A DNA stretch of 64,000 nt from Parapedobacter sp035556095 (GCF_035556095.1 NZ_DATMFT010000021.1:1-64000); one strand, 5' to 3'; counted from the stretch's first letter, positions 8,703 to 18,881 are shown. Notes: generated by a model not told the origin, from the sequence alone. Translations and numbers: made by a program.

Positions 8703-9230
8703 ATGTTATCCAGCAAAACGGGAATATCGCACCAGACCTTCGGTGAACTATTTGAACGGCATTATCGAGCAATTTGTTACTTCGTCTTCCAAATAATTCG
8801 CAATGAAGAACAGGCTGAAGACATCGCGGCCGAGTGTTTTCAAAAAGTGTGGGCCAATCGGATGAACTTTAGTGAACTGCCATCCATAAAGGCCTTTCTG
8901 TATAAAGCCGCCAGAAATGCGGCACTTAATTACCTGAAATCGGCGAAAGTACGGTCAATAGCGCACGACGAAATCCTCTATTTAGCTGAGCATACAGAAG
9001 ATTTTATATTGGCTAAAATCATGAAAGCACAATTGCTTAATCATATCTACGATAAGGTTGAAGAGTTGCCGGAAAAGGTCAAGGTCGTCTTCAACCTGAT
9101 TTACCTCGATGGCCTTTCAACAAAAGAAATTTCTGAAAAACTAAACACGTCCGAACAAAATGTTCGCAATGCCAAAACCCGGGCACTTAATTTAATCAAG
9201 AAATCGCTGGTACACAAAGATTTTATATAG
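8703..9230 (+). CDS. ECF RNA polymerase sigma factor, Sus locus 1
   Basis: A 175-residue ECF sigma factor. Region 2 (about residues 12-80) includes the core-binding and -10 recognition helix around NEEQAEDIAAECFQKVW. Region 4 (about 115-172) ends in a helix-turn-helix with the LSTKEISEKLNTSEQNVRN pattern. There is no membrane segment or extra domain. It is followed after 95 bases by a FecR-type anti-sigma gene and then susC/susD, the usual order for trans-envelope control of glycan uptake. It would direct transcription of its own Sus locus once released by the anti-sigma factor. The ATG at 8703 gives a normal family length. Confidence 0.92.
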   Translation: MLSSKTGISHQTFGELFERHYRAICYFVFQIIRNEEQAEDIAAECFQKVWANRMNFSELPSIKAFLYKAARNAALNYLKSAKVRSIAHDEILYLAEHTEDFILAKIMKAQLLNHIYDKVEELPEKVKVVFNLIYLDGLSTKEISEKLNTSEQNVRNAKTRALNLIKKSLVHKDFI

Positions 9231-9325
9231 CGACTAAATCGTTTTTTATCTTTTTGCAAAAAATAAGTTGGATTCGCTGGGTTGAAATTCCGAGTCAGTT
9301 GTTATAGTATTGAAACAGATCAAAT

Positions 9326-10486
9326 ATGAACCCGGAATCGGAACGAATAGAAGAATTGTTCAGGTTGTTTATCGATGGTAACTTAACCGAGTTACAACGG
9401 ATCGAATTGCAAGGGTATTTACAGAAATATCCGGAATTGAATGCGTTGTATACGGAGCTTGGAGACGACGATTCTTTTTTAAGTCGAGAGTGGGCTGATT
9501 TCGCCGGGTTTGACTGGACAAAGTCGAAAGAAATTCCGGAACGCAAAACTTATTTTTTTCTTTCTTCCACACAGTTGGTTGCTGGCTTAGCATTGTTCTT
9601 TGCCGTGTTTGCGGCCGGTTGGTTTTACAAAAACCGCCTGGGAGAAATGGATTCCCTAACCCGGAAGGAGCGGTACAAAAACGATATCAACGCGGGTTCT
9701 AATAAAGCCACGGTTACGTTGGCGGACGGCAACTTGCTTTTTCTCGGTGACACATTACTAAGTAAGCGGAACGGAATTCCGGGGGTTGAGCTTTCGGAGG
9801 GCCAAATCACCTACTTGTCCGAAAAAGAGCAGAAATCGGCGGGTTTTAATACCGTTCGTACGCCGGCGGGTGGGGAATACCGCGTTGTGTTGCCGGACGG
9901 TAGTTCGGCAAAGTTAAATGCGGCGTCGAGTATTCACTTTCCTGTTTTCTTTGGTCGCAAGCAACGTGTAGTAGAAATACAGGGAGAGGTTTACTTCGAT
10001 GTGGTTTCAGACCAAGCGCGGCCTTTTGTTGTCAAGTTACCGAACCGTGCGCAAATCGAAGTGCTGGGAACATCCTTTAACGTGAAGGCTTATCCCGATG
10101 ATACGGTCATCAACACCACGTTGGAAAGAGGCAGCGTAAAATTCAAGGCGGGAGAAGATGCCCTGCTGATAAAATCCGGTGAACAGATTCAGCTGACGAC
10201 GCAAGCAGCAAACCCGGTACTGTTGAAACGAAAGGTGGTATTGAATGCCGAAACTTCTTGGAAAGATGGCTATTTCAACTTTGAAAATGCGGAGTTAGAG
10301 ACAATCATGAAGGAGGTTGCCCGGTGGTACGATGTGGATGTTGAATACAAAACACAGATTACGGAGCAATTCAGCATACTTATGCTCCCCCGGAGCTTCT
10401 CTATTTCCAGGCTGCTGGAGTTGCTGGAACTGACAGGTCACGTCAAATTTATAATCGATGGGAGGAGGATTACCGTTATGACATAA
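9326..10486 (+). CDS. FecR-family anti-sigma factor, Sus locus 1
   Basis: A 386-residue single-pass inner-membrane anti-sigma factor. The N-terminal about 78 residues are the cytoplasmic sigma-binding part. A membrane helix spans about 82-101 (LVAGLALFFAVFAAGWFY). The periplasmic FecR domain follows, with the typical TPAGGEYRVVLPDGSSAKLNAASS block. The C-terminal region (about residues 310-386) is the DUF4974-type domain that resembles the SusC STN fold. It should hold the sigma factor of the preceding gene until the SusC plug/STN signals substrate. A hairpin lies between it and susC. Confidence 0.93.
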   Translation: MNPESERIEELFRLFIDGNLTELQRIELQGYLQKYPELNALYTELGDDDSFLSREWADFAGFDWTKSKEIPERKTYFFLSSTQLVAGLALFFAVFAAGWFYKNRLGEMDSLTRKERYKNDINAGSNKATVTLADGNLLFLGDTLLSKRNGIPGVELSEGQITYLSEKEQKSAGFNTVRTPAGGEYRVVLPDGSSAKLNAASSIHFPVFFGRKQRVVEIQGEVYFDVVSDQARPFVVKLPNRAQIEVLGTSFNVKAYPDDTVINTTLERGSVKFKAGEDALLIKSGEQIQLTTQAANPVLLKRKVVLNAETSWKDGYFNFENAELETIMKEVARWYDVDVEYKTQITEQFSILMLPRSFSISRLLELLELTGHVKFIIDGRRITVMT

Positions 10487-10513
10487 AGCATACCACCAAT
10501 ATAAAGCTGGAGA

Positions 10514-10541
10514 AGCCACACCGGGGGCAACCGATGTGGCT
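10514..10541 (+). promoter_or_regulatory. Stem-loop between fecR and susC, locus 1
   Basis: AGCCACA (10514-10520) pairs with TGTGGCT (10535-10541). After a C-A mismatch, CGG pairs with CCG inside, leaving a short loop. No T-tract follows, so it is more likely a processing, stability or attenuation element than a simple terminator. Equivalent hairpins occur in loci 2 and 3. Confidence 0.5.
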
Positions 10542-10623
10542 GATTCGTCCAGTTCAGTAACACCTATAAAGCTTTGCGATGACTTTTAGGTTATGTGTTA
10601 TATAGCTAAACGAAATCAAAATT

Positions 10624-13600
10624 ATGCAATTTTTTTCTTTTATGGGGAGAAATATAAAGGTATCCCCTGTCACTAGTTTTTTATTGTATTTGAAAATCAC
10701 CGCTTTTTTTATCGTATTTGCTTCCCTTCAAATCCATGCAAAGGGAGTGGCGCAAACTGTGCGCTTGGACATGTCCAACGGTAGTGTAACGGCGTTGATC
10801 AAAGATATACAGCGGCAAACTGGCTACGCCTTTTTGTATAACCGCAACGATATCAAAGAACTCGATGCAATCAATATTTCCATCGAATCCGATAATATCA
10901 GCACGGTACTTGCCGAGAGCTTGAAAGATCTTCCCCTCGATTTCCTGGTGAAGGAAGACGAGAAGGTAGTTATTCTAAAAAGAAGCGCCAGTAAAACAAA
11001 CCGGGAGCGGCTTCTGGCAAGTCTGCGGCAACAACCCACCGTTCAGGGGATTGTCGTCGATACATCCGGTACCCCGCTCGCCGGGGTGACGGTATCGGTG
11101 AAAAATCGGACAAGTATAGCAACGGGTACCGACATAAACGGACGGTATGTGTTGGAGGTGCCGGAAGGTGCCGTTCTGGTATTTACGATGGTCGGGTATC
11201 AAACCCACGAAGTGAACGTAGGCAACCAGAAAGAAATCGATGTGGTGCTTGAAATGTCGGCTTCCATGCTCGACGACGTTGTGGTGGTCGGCTTCGGTAC
11301 ACAGAAAAAGAGGGAAGTGGTCGGCTCGGTCACGTCCGTTAGTCCCGGCGACTTGAAAGTGCCTTCCAGCAACCTAACCACGGCATTGGCGGGCCAGGCG
11401 GCAGGCATTATTGCCTATCAGCGAAGCGGGGAACCGGGACAAGATAACGCGGATTTCTTTGTCCGGGGTATCACGACTTTTGGAACAAACACCAACCCAT
11501 TGATTTTAATTGACGGTATCGAACTTTCAGCAAACGACCTTGCTCGCCTTCGTCCAGACGACATTCAAAGTTTCTCCATATTGAAAGATGCTACCGCAAC
11601 AGCTTTATATGGCTCCCGCGGTGCAAACGGGGTGATTTTGGTAACGACTAAGCAGGGTAAAGAAGGTCCGGCCAAATTCTCCTTCCGTTTTGAAAATTCG
11701 CTGTCAGCTCCAACGCAAACGGTTGATGTTGCTGATCCCGTGACGTATATGAAAATGCATAACGAAGCGATCCTTACCCGGGATCCAGAGGGAAGTATTC
11801 TCTATTCGCAGGAAAAAATCGAAATGACAGAGTTGGGTAGGTTCCCGCTTATTTATCCCGCAAACGACTGGCAAGAAATGTTGTTTAAGGACTATACGAT
11901 GAATCAGCGTAGCAATGTGAACGTGAGTGGGGGTGGGGGCGTTGCCCGTTACTACGTTGCGGGTTCATTCAATCGCGACAATGGTATCCTTAATGTAGAC
12001 AAACGCAATAATTTCAACAACAACATTGCCATCAATAATTACGATTTGCGTTCGACGGTAAATATTGATCTGACCAAAACCACGGAATTGATTGTACGTT
12101 TGAGTGCCAATTTCGAAGAATACAAAGGTCCATTGCGCGGTGGAGCAGACATGTATAATTTAATGGTACACTCCAATCCGGTGCTGTTCCCAGCGTATTA
12201 CCCGGCAGACGAAGATTTTCAATATGCGCAACATATTTTGTTTGGTAACTTCAACAACAGCCTAGTCAACCCGTATGCGGAAATGGTTCGCGGTTACAAA
12301 GAGAAGTCGCGCTCGCAAATATTGGCTCAGTTGGAATTGAAGCAGGATTTGGATTTCGTTACCCCAGGGCTCACTGGCAGGGGAATGTTAAATATCAGTC
12401 GTTTATCACAATTTGCGGTCAACAGGTCATATACTCCGTTTTTTCATGAAGTTGGCAGATATAATAGGCTAACTGGAGATTACAAACTGATAGAAACCAT
12501 GATTGGTACGGAGTATTTAGGATACGGCGAATTGCCGAATGACAGAGAACAGTATTCCTCGTTCTATTTTGAAGGAAGCTTAAACCATGTCCGTGATTTC
12601 GGAAAAAATAACATCAGTAGCATGTTGGTGTTTCAGGCACGCGAGACGTTGACCGCTAACGCGGGGTCGTTACAGCTGTCGCTCCCTTCTAGAAATATAG
12701 GTTTGGCGGGACGTGCAACGTATTCTTATGACTCCCGCTATTTCGCCGAATTTAACTTTGGATATAACGGAAGCGAACGTTTTGATAAAAACAATCGTTT
12801 CGGGTTTTTCCCATCGGCAGGCGTGGCCTGGCTCGTATCCAACGAAAAGTTCTGGGAAGATATCCAACCCGTTGTTAGCAACCTCAAACTGCGTTATACA
12901 TACGGTTTAATTGGGAATGATCAGATTGGTAGTGCCGCTGACCGGTTTTTTTATCTTTCCGAAGTGAATATGAATAATGAGGGAAGACGGGCCATCTTCG
13001 GGTCAGAATATAATACGGTTTATAACGGAATCACAATCAGCCGATACGCCAATCCATACATATCCTGGGAAAAATCCTATAAGCAAAATTTCGCGCTTGA
13101 ATTAGGGTTGTGGAATTCACTGAACATCGTTACAGAATATTTTACGGAAAAAAGAGACAATATCCTGATGACGAGGGCGAGTATTCCCAATACGATGGGC
13201 TTGACTGCCGAACCGCGCGCAAACGTAGGCGAAGCGTCGGGCAAAGGTGTCGATATGATGTTGGAATACCAGAAAAGCTGGAATAGCAATTTTTGGTCTT
13301 CAGCGCGCGCAAATTTCACGTATGCCACCAGCCAGTTTGATGTGTATGAAGAACCGGAATACAACGAGCCTTGGCGCTCAAGAGTAGGTTTGTCGTTAAA
13401 TCAGGCCACCGGGTATATTGCCGAACGGCTTTTTGTAGACGATGAAGAAGCAGCCAGCTCACCTCCGCAATACGTCGGTACTTCTGAGTATGGCGGTGGG
13501 GATATCAAATACCTGGATGTAAACCGCGATGGTAAGATTACCGAGGCGGATAGAGTCCCCTTAGGTCATCCTACGGTTCCTGAAATTGTTTATGGGTTTG

Positions 13601-14103
13601 GGGTTTCCATGGGATACAAAGGGTTTGATTTTTCGGTACTTTTCCAAGGAGCGGCCCGGCAATCGTTTTGGATCAATGCGCATAGTACAGCTCCATTTAT
13701 TGCTGAGGCTCAGATTCTTCAAGCTTATGCTGACAGCTATTGGTCTGAGGAAAACCAAAATCTATATGCTACTTGGCCCCGATTGGATACAAGAGTTAAC
13801 ACCAATAATGTCCCGGGGGCCTATACGGATTCAAATGGCCAACAATGGCCTTCAGATCAACGGAATACGTGGTTTATGCGCAATGGCAACTTTCTGCGCG
13901 TTAAGCAGATGGAGTTAGGCTATTCGGTACCCGATCGATTAACTGAACGGATAAAAATGAATAGTCTTCGGTTCTATCTCAGCGGGACCAACCTGCTCGT
14001 TTTCAGTAAATTTAAAATGTGGGATGTGGAAATGGCCGGTAATGGATTGGGATATCCTAACCAGCGAGTGTTTAACATTGGGTTAAATTTTGCTTTTAAC
14101 TAG
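10624..14103 (+). CDS. SusC/RagA TonB-dependent receptor with STN domain, locus 1
   Basis: A 1159-residue outer-membrane transporter. Domains in order: signal peptide (about 1-44), STN signalling domain (about 50-118), carboxypeptidase-regulatory-like domain (about 140-212, from VQGIVVDTSGTPLAG), a TonB-box-like segment DDVVVVGFGTQKK (217-229), a plug with the usual LKDATATALYGSRGANGVILVTTK-like block, and a 22-strand barrel to the C-terminus, which ends FNIGLNFAFN. The STN domain links it to the FecR/sigma pair upstream. It pairs with the SusD lipoprotein that starts 15 bases downstream. The ligand is unknown, because no hydrolase is encoded in this locus. Confidence 0.95.
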   Translation: MQFFSFMGRNIKVSPVTSFLLYLKITAFFIVFASLQIHAKGVAQTVRLDMSNGSVTALIKDIQRQTGYAFLYNRNDIKELDAINISIESDNISTVLAESLKDLPLDFLVKEDEKVVILKRSASKTNRERLLASLRQQPTVQGIVVDTSGTPLAGVTVSVKNRTSIATGTDINGRYVLEVPEGAVLVFTMVGYQTHEVNVGNQKEIDVVLEMSASMLDDVVVVGFGTQKKREVVGSVTSVSPGDLKVPSSNLTTALAGQAAGIIAYQRSGEPGQDNADFFVRGITTFGTNTNPLILIDGIELSANDLARLRPDDIQSFSILKDATATALYGSRGANGVILVTTKQGKEGPAKFSFRFENSLSAPTQTVDVADPVTYMKMHNEAILTRDPEGSILYSQEKIEMTELGRFPLIYPANDWQEMLFKDYTMNQRSNVNVSGGGGVARYYVAGSFNRDNGILNVDKRNNFNNNIAINNYDLRSTVNIDLTKTTELIVRLSANFEEYKGPLRGGADMYNLMVHSNPVLFPAYYPADEDFQYAQHILFGNFNNSLVNPYAEMVRGYKEKSRSQILAQLELKQDLDFVTPGLTGRGMLNISRLSQFAVNRSYTPFFHEVGRYNRLTGDYKLIETMIGTEYLGYGELPNDREQYSSFYFEGSLNHVRDFGKNNISSMLVFQARETLTANAGSLQLSLPSRNIGLAGRATYSYDSRYFAEFNFGYNGSERFDKNNRFGFFPSAGVAWLVSNEKFWEDIQPVVSNLKLRYTYGLIGNDQIGSAADRFFYLSEVNMNNEGRRAIFGSEYNTVYNGITISRYANPYISWEKSYKQNFALELGLWNSLNIVTEYFTEKRDNILMTRASIPNTMGLTAEPRANVGEASGKGVDMMLEYQKSWNSNFWSSARANFTYATSQFDVYEEPEYNEPWRSRVGLSLNQATGYIAERLFVDDEEAASSPPQYVGTSEYGGGDIKYLDVNRDGKITEADRVPLGHPTVPEIVYGFGVSMGYKGFDFSVLFQGAARQSFWINAHSTAPFIAEAQILQAYADSYWSEENQNLYATWPRLDTRVNTNNVPGAYTDSNGQQWPSDQRNTWFMRNGNFLRVKQMELGYSVPDRLTERIKMNSLRFYLSGTNLLVFSKFKMWDVEMAGNGLGYPNQRVFNIGLNFAFN

Positions 14104-14118
14104 TTAAGTGTACAAGCG

Positions 14119-16056
14119 ATGAAAAAAATAAGAATCATAATATTTGCCGCTGTAATGAGCCTAACCGCTGCGTGCGGCGATTGGCTGGACGTCGTACCTG
14201 ATGGTATTGCGACCTTAGATATGGCATTCAATCAGAGAACGCAAGCCCGTAAATACCTGGCAACGGCCTATTCTTATATGCCAAAAAATGGGGGGTCGGG
14301 CGATCCTGCCACACTGGGAGGCGACGATATATGGACGCGAAGAACCACCCACTTTTCTAACCGTTTTTCACTTGCCGGTCTTGATATCGGCGAAGGATTT
14401 CAAAATGCGACTACTCCGATACTTGCACGGTGGAGCGGTATGTATGAGGCATTACGCGTTTGCAATACATTTTTGGAAAATGTTGGTCGAGTCCCTGATT
14501 TACCGGCGTGGGAGCGGGAACAATGGGCTGCTGAAGCCAAAGTGTTAAAGGCCTATTATCATTTTAGTTTGGTACAGATGTACGGTCCGATACCCCTGAT
14601 CCGGGAAAATTTGCCGGTAGATGCGGATGTGTATGCGGTGAAAGTAGAACGGGCTCCAGTGGACGAATGCTTCGATTACATCGTGCAATTGCTGGATGAG
14701 GCAGCTGAGGGCGACCAGCTGCCCACGGTTGTACTCGATCCGGCAAGCGACTATGGACGTATTACCAAACCCATTGCGCTCGCGCTGAAGGCAAAAGTGC
14801 TCGTCACGGCGGCTAGCCCGTTGTTCAATGGTAATAATGATCAAGCCACGTTGAAAAATCATGACGGTACACCCCTGTTCGACGCAACATTCAGATCCGA
14901 AAAATGGGAATTGGCTATGGCGGCATGTAAGGAAGCCATTGATATTTGCCATGAAGCGGGGATGATGTTATACCAGTTTGACGATGCGGCTAACCGATAC
15001 AACGATACAACCGTCTTGAATGTAACCCTCCGGAATGCGTTTAATTTACGTTCAAATAGTGAAGTTATCTGGGCAAACACGCAAATGATTTCAATCCCCG
15101 GCAGTGGGGGGATGATCCATGCATCCATGCCCAAACTAAATCCGGATTATGTCAACAGCAACGACGTTTGCCAATGGTTGGGTATGCCGATCAAAATTGC
15201 CGAAATGTTTTATACCGAAAATGGGGTTCCGCTTGAGGAGGATAGAACGAGAAGTGTCGGAGACCTTTACAACCTGAGAACTGCACAGCCGGAGGATAAG
15301 CTTTATATTCGGCCGGGAAGGACCACGGTAGATATGCATTTCGACCGTGAACCCCGTTTTTATGCGTGGGTAGGCTTCGATGGCGGCGTGTGGTTCGGCG
15401 CAGGGCAATATAATGATAAGGATGCATCGTCGTTAAGATACCTTGCCTTTAAAGTAGGCGAAACAGACGGCTCGCAGGGACAGGGTAACTGGACCGGCTA
15501 TATCCCTAAAAAATTCATCCCGTATGAGGCCCAGTTTAATGCGATCAACAGTATATCTTCACCCAGCTACGCATGGCCCGTCATGCGGTTGAGCGATCTG
15601 TACCTGTTATATGCCGAGGCGATAAACGAAGCCGAAGGTCCTAATGGATCCAATAGCACCGAACTGTTTCGATATATCGATCTGGTCCGCAATCGTGCGG
15701 GTTTAAAAGGAGTAAAGGAATCTTGGGACACCTATACCAACAACCAGAAGTACAATACCCAAGCCGGTATGCGCCAAATTGTACAAAAAGAACGCTTAAT
15801 TGAACTTTCGTTCGAAGGACAACGCTTTTGGGATATACGGCGGTGGAAAACTGCGCCGACGGAATACCATACCCCGCTGCAAGGGTGGAACATGATGGTG
15901 TCTACCATTGATGGGACAGAAGAAGAAGTCAACCGGATGATGTATCAACCACAGCTTTTGTTAACTCAAAAATTTGGCGTTCGCGATTATTTCTGGCCGA
16001 TCAGAACCGCTGATATTGAAGTGAATCCGAATTTGGTACAAAATATTGGATGGTAA
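14119..16056 (+). CDS. SusD/RagB-family glycan-binding lipoprotein, locus 1
   Basis: A 645-residue surface lipoprotein that would cap the SusC barrel and bind the glycan. A lipoprotein signal ends at TAAC with lipidated Cys19. The helical TPR-like fold is indicated by segments such as EAKVLKAYYHFSLVQMYGPIPLI and the C-terminal ERLIELSFEGQRFWDIRRW block typical of SusD. It is somewhat longer than the common 500-600 residues. It is co-transcribed with susC and followed 18 bases later by a binding-protein gene. Confidence 0.94.
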   Translation: MKKIRIIIFAAVMSLTAACGDWLDVVPDGIATLDMAFNQRTQARKYLATAYSYMPKNGGSGDPATLGGDDIWTRRTTHFSNRFSLAGLDIGEGFQNATTPILARWSGMYEALRVCNTFLENVGRVPDLPAWEREQWAAEAKVLKAYYHFSLVQMYGPIPLIRENLPVDADVYAVKVERAPVDECFDYIVQLLDEAAEGDQLPTVVLDPASDYGRITKPIALALKAKVLVTAASPLFNGNNDQATLKNHDGTPLFDATFRSEKWELAMAACKEAIDICHEAGMMLYQFDDAANRYNDTTVLNVTLRNAFNLRSNSEVIWANTQMISIPGSGGMIHASMPKLNPDYVNSNDVCQWLGMPIKIAEMFYTENGVPLEEDRTRSVGDLYNLRTAQPEDKLYIRPGRTTVDMHFDREPRFYAWVGFDGGVWFGAGQYNDKDASSLRYLAFKVGETDGSQGQGNWTGYIPKKFIPYEAQFNAINSISSPSYAWPVMRLSDLYLLYAEAINEAEGPNGSNSTELFRYIDLVRNRAGLKGVKESWDTYTNNQKYNTQAGMRQIVQKERLIELSFEGQRFWDIRRWKTAPTEYHTPLQGWNMMVSTIDGTEEEVNRMMYQPQLLLTQKFGVRDYFWPIRTADIEVNPNLVQNIGW

Positions 16057-16074
16057 CGACTAAAATATTAGATC

Positions 16075-17286
16075 ATGAAAAATAGTATTATATATATCAC
16101 TATCCTACTGACGTCGATGCTATGGATCAGCTGCAAGGAAGAGGGGCGTATTGATTTTGTTGACGATGCCGCCGCAGCTCCGGATCAGGTGACCAACGTA
16201 ACCGTGGAAAACAAACCGGGGGGAGCTGTATTGAAATATACGGTACCAGTGGATAGGAATCTGCTTTATGTACGTGCTGAATATGAAATCAGCCCCGGCG
16301 TAATACGCGAAACAAAGTCTTCGTACTTCAAAGATTCCTTGGTGATGGAAGGGTTCGGCTCGCCAGGTACGTACGACGTTAAATTATATTCGGTAGGAAA
16401 AAATGAAAAAGAATCGGCACCTTTTACGGTGCAAATTAACCCAACGACGGCACCCGTTCAATTGGCAGATAAGGAGTTCAGGGCTACTTTTGGCGGAGTA
16501 GCCATTGATTTCGAAAATTCGCAAAAAGCAAATCTGGCGATCGTATTGATGGCGGATACCGCGGATTTGGGGTACATGAGTGAGTTAATCACCTATTATA
16601 CCTCTGCGGAAAAAGGGACGTTTACGTATCGCGGTGTTGACGGATTGGATCCTGAAAAACATGAATTTGCAATGTACATTCGTGATAGGTGGGGTAATTT
16701 GTCCGATACGGTAACGGCTGAGGTGACACCGTGGTTTGAAGAGTTTATTCCCAAATCTACGTGGAACGCTTATACGTTGCCCGGTGATATCCCTCCGGTC
16801 AATTCAGGTTACCCAACGACAAGAATCTGGGATGAGAATTATGATCAGGACGGATTCCATGGCTTGGAAACCCAAGTGCTCCCGCACAACATCACATGGG
16901 ATATGGGAAGGACCGTCAAATTAAGTCGTTTAAAATACTGGCCGCGTAAGCATGGAGACGACCGGTGGAAGAGAGGGCATGCAAAAGTATTTGAAATATG
17001 GGGTTCTGTTTCACCCAATCCTACTGGAGAGCTTGACGACAGCTGGATACCGCTCGGACGATTTGAAAGTCTGAAACCATCTGGACCCGGAGCGCAGATT
17101 ACCCAGGAAGACATTGCTTTCGCAGATGAAGGCATCGAGTTCGAATTCGCCGTGACTGATTTCGCCCCGAATCCGTTCGCCCCAGTCAGGTATATTAGGT
17201 TTAGAACCGTATCTACCTATGCCAATGCGTCATTTTCGACTGTTCACGTCTTGGAATTGAGCTTTTGGGGAGAGTTAATCAATTAA
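16075..17286 (+). CDS. DUF4959/DUF5000-type surface lipoprotein with discoidin-like domain
   Basis: A 403-residue lipoprotein (signal ends at WISC, Cys20). The N-terminal half looks like Ig/fibronectin-type beta domains of the DUF4959/DUF5126 kind seen next to SusC/SusD pairs. The C-terminal part (about 225-400) resembles a discoidin (F5/8 type C) carbohydrate-binding fold, with TWDMG, LKYWPRK and VRYIRFR segments. It is not an enzyme by anything visible and probably adds glycan-binding capacity at the cell surface. Its C-terminal domain is clearly related to that of the next gene, indicating a domain duplication within the operon. The family names are recalled by resemblance. Confidence 0.8.
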   Translation: MKNSIIYITILLTSMLWISCKEEGRIDFVDDAAAAPDQVTNVTVENKPGGAVLKYTVPVDRNLLYVRAEYEISPGVIRETKSSYFKDSLVMEGFGSPGTYDVKLYSVGKNEKESAPFTVQINPTTAPVQLADKEFRATFGGVAIDFENSQKANLAIVLMADTADLGYMSELITYYTSAEKGTFTYRGVDGLDPEKHEFAMYIRDRWGNLSDTVTAEVTPWFEEFIPKSTWNAYTLPGDIPPVNSGYPTTRIWDENYDQDGFHGLETQVLPHNITWDMGRTVKLSRLKYWPRKHGDDRWKRGHAKVFEIWGSVSPNPTGELDDSWIPLGRFESLKPSGPGAQITQEDIAFADEGIEFEFAVTDFAPNPFAPVRYIRFRTVSTYANASFSTVHVLELSFWGELIN

Positions 17287-17309
17287 AAGTTAAATCATTA
17301 ACAATCATT

Positions 17310-18539
17310 ATGATGAAGAATACACTATTTGTCATCTTTATTGGGGTCATTTTGGGATTCTCTTCATGCGATAGCCCGTCGGATATTTACAAGGATTATG
17401 TTGTTCCCAATGGATTGGTATATCCGGGGCCGGCATTGGAGCCGGTCGCATATCCCGGAAATAACCGCATCCAGCTATCGTGGCTGAGAGGTACCGATCC
17501 CAGGATACAGAAAGCAAGAATATTCTGGAATAATTATACCGACTCGGTTGAATTGCCGGTAACTGCGGACATGGAGACGATCAGCTATATTATCGACCCG
17601 ATCAGCGAAAACACCTATTCATTTATGATTCATACCTATGACGATGAGGGGAATAAGTCTATTCCTATTGAAATAATGGGTACGGTGTACGGCGACAGTT
17701 ACCAGGGTATGCTAACTAATCGTTTGTTGAAGAGTACCTATTATGATGGACAAGATCTTACACTGAATTGGGGAACAGTCGAAAGCTCTGAAGTAGGTGT
17801 TCATCTGAACTGGACGGATATAAACGGTGACAGCCGGACCACGGAGGTCGATACGGCGGATACCGAAACGCTGCTTCCGAACTTCGACATCGATATGCCT
17901 TTATCGTACAGTACGGCACATAAACCGGATTCGCTAGCGATCGATGTATTCCAGGCACCAACCGTCGAAACCATGATTGATCCGGTATTATTGATTCCAA
18001 AGGCGACCTGGGCCGCAAAGCCGTTGCCCGGTGATATGGGAATGAATGGTGATTATCCTTTAACACGATTTTGGGACGGAAACACAACCAATTTCATGCA
18101 CTCCGAAAACCCTGTAACCTTACCAACTACATTCACATGGGATTTGGGGTTGAAAACGAAACTGGATAGAATGAAGCTGTGGCCACGCAATAGTAATGAC
18201 GATCGTTGGAGTAAGGGCCATCCGAGGGTATTTGAGATATACGGATCGTTAGATCCGAACCCGGATGGTAGCTTGGACGATAGCTGGATACTCTTGGGAA
18301 AATTTGAATGTGTACAACCGTCAGGTAATGGGATAGCCAATCCTTGGCAGGCCCCTACCAGCGAAGATATTGCGCTTTCTGATAGCGGTTTGGAGTTTGA
18401 ATTTGTACCGGGTGCTGGGGTCAATCCCGATGCAACGGTAAGGTACATCAGATTCAGAAGTCTTGAGCATTTCAATCCTACTGAACCACCACGTATTTTG
18501 CTCGCTGAAATCAATTTTTGGGGAGCATTAGTAAAATAG
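17310..18539 (+). CDS. DUF4998-type surface lipoprotein with discoidin-like domain
   Basis: A 409-residue lipoprotein. The signal ends at FSSC (Cys20, or Cys19 if the adjacent ATG at 17313 is used). The N-terminal region starting PGPALEPVAYPGNNRIQLSW matches the DUF4998 type common in Sus operons, a fibronectin-like fold. The C-terminal about 170 residues (TWDLG, LWPRN, DDRWSKGHPRVFEI, VRYIRFR) are homologous to the preceding protein. It would serve as a second glycan-binding accessory of locus 1. I took the ATG at 17310. An in-frame upstream start at 17265 would overlap the previous gene by 22 bases and hide the lipoprotein signal. A strong terminator follows directly. Confidence 0.8.
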   Translation: MMKNTLFVIFIGVILGFSSCDSPSDIYKDYVVPNGLVYPGPALEPVAYPGNNRIQLSWLRGTDPRIQKARIFWNNYTDSVELPVTADMETISYIIDPISENTYSFMIHTYDDEGNKSIPIEIMGTVYGDSYQGMLTNRLLKSTYYDGQDLTLNWGTVESSEVGVHLNWTDINGDSRTTEVDTADTETLLPNFDIDMPLSYSTAHKPDSLAIDVFQAPTVETMIDPVLLIPKATWAAKPLPGDMGMNGDYPLTRFWDGNTTNFMHSENPVTLPTTFTWDLGLKTKLDRMKLWPRNSNDDRWSKGHPRVFEIYGSLDPNPDGSLDDSWILLGKFECVQPSGNGIANPWQAPTSEDIALSDSGLEFEFVPGAGVNPDATVRYIRFRSLEHFNPTEPPRILLAEINFWGALVK

Positions 18540-18561
18540 AAGCGTTTCACGTGTTCTCCAA

Positions 18562-18596
18562 AGGTGCTCAACCGGACCCGGTTGAGCACCTTTTTT
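18562..18596 (+). terminator. Strong rho-independent terminator of Sus locus 1
   Basis: AGGTGCTCAACCGG (18562-18575) and CCGGTTGAGCACCT (18578-18591) are perfect inverted repeats, giving about a 13-base-pair GC-rich stem with a tight loop, followed by a run of six T. It lies 22 bases after the last gene of locus 1, facing the convergent sprA block. Confidence 0.9.
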
Positions 18597-18881
18597 GTGT
18601 AGACAGGTGTCTAATAAGAATGGCGTATCCGGTTGCTGCCTCCGCAGGCTAGGCCGTCTGCGTTCGGATGGTGTCTTCGGATGGCTCCGCTCCAACATAT
18701 CCAACCTACGCACTTGCTCGCCATGGGGACTAGTAGTAAGGGATGTGGCGTGGATGGGTCTGCGGTAGCTCCGTTTGGTCATTTGTAGTAGCATCCGTTA
18801 GGAGGTAGGATCGGCCTTGGCGCAATTGGACGTGCAGGCCGTGGTGGTGCGTTGCAGAATAAAAATATGCCCTCTTATCTT
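18597..18881. other. Convergent intergenic region, no gene seen
   Basis: 285 bases between the locus 1 terminator and the sprA stop codon on the other strand. There are some short direct repeats (TTCGGATGG twice) but no convincing coding frame, RNA gene or sprA terminator. Confidence 0.4.

Noticed and set aside
18528..18794. 88-residue open frame on the minus strand in the convergent spacer
   Set aside because: It runs through the terminator hairpin, has basic low-quality composition and no resemblance to known proteins.
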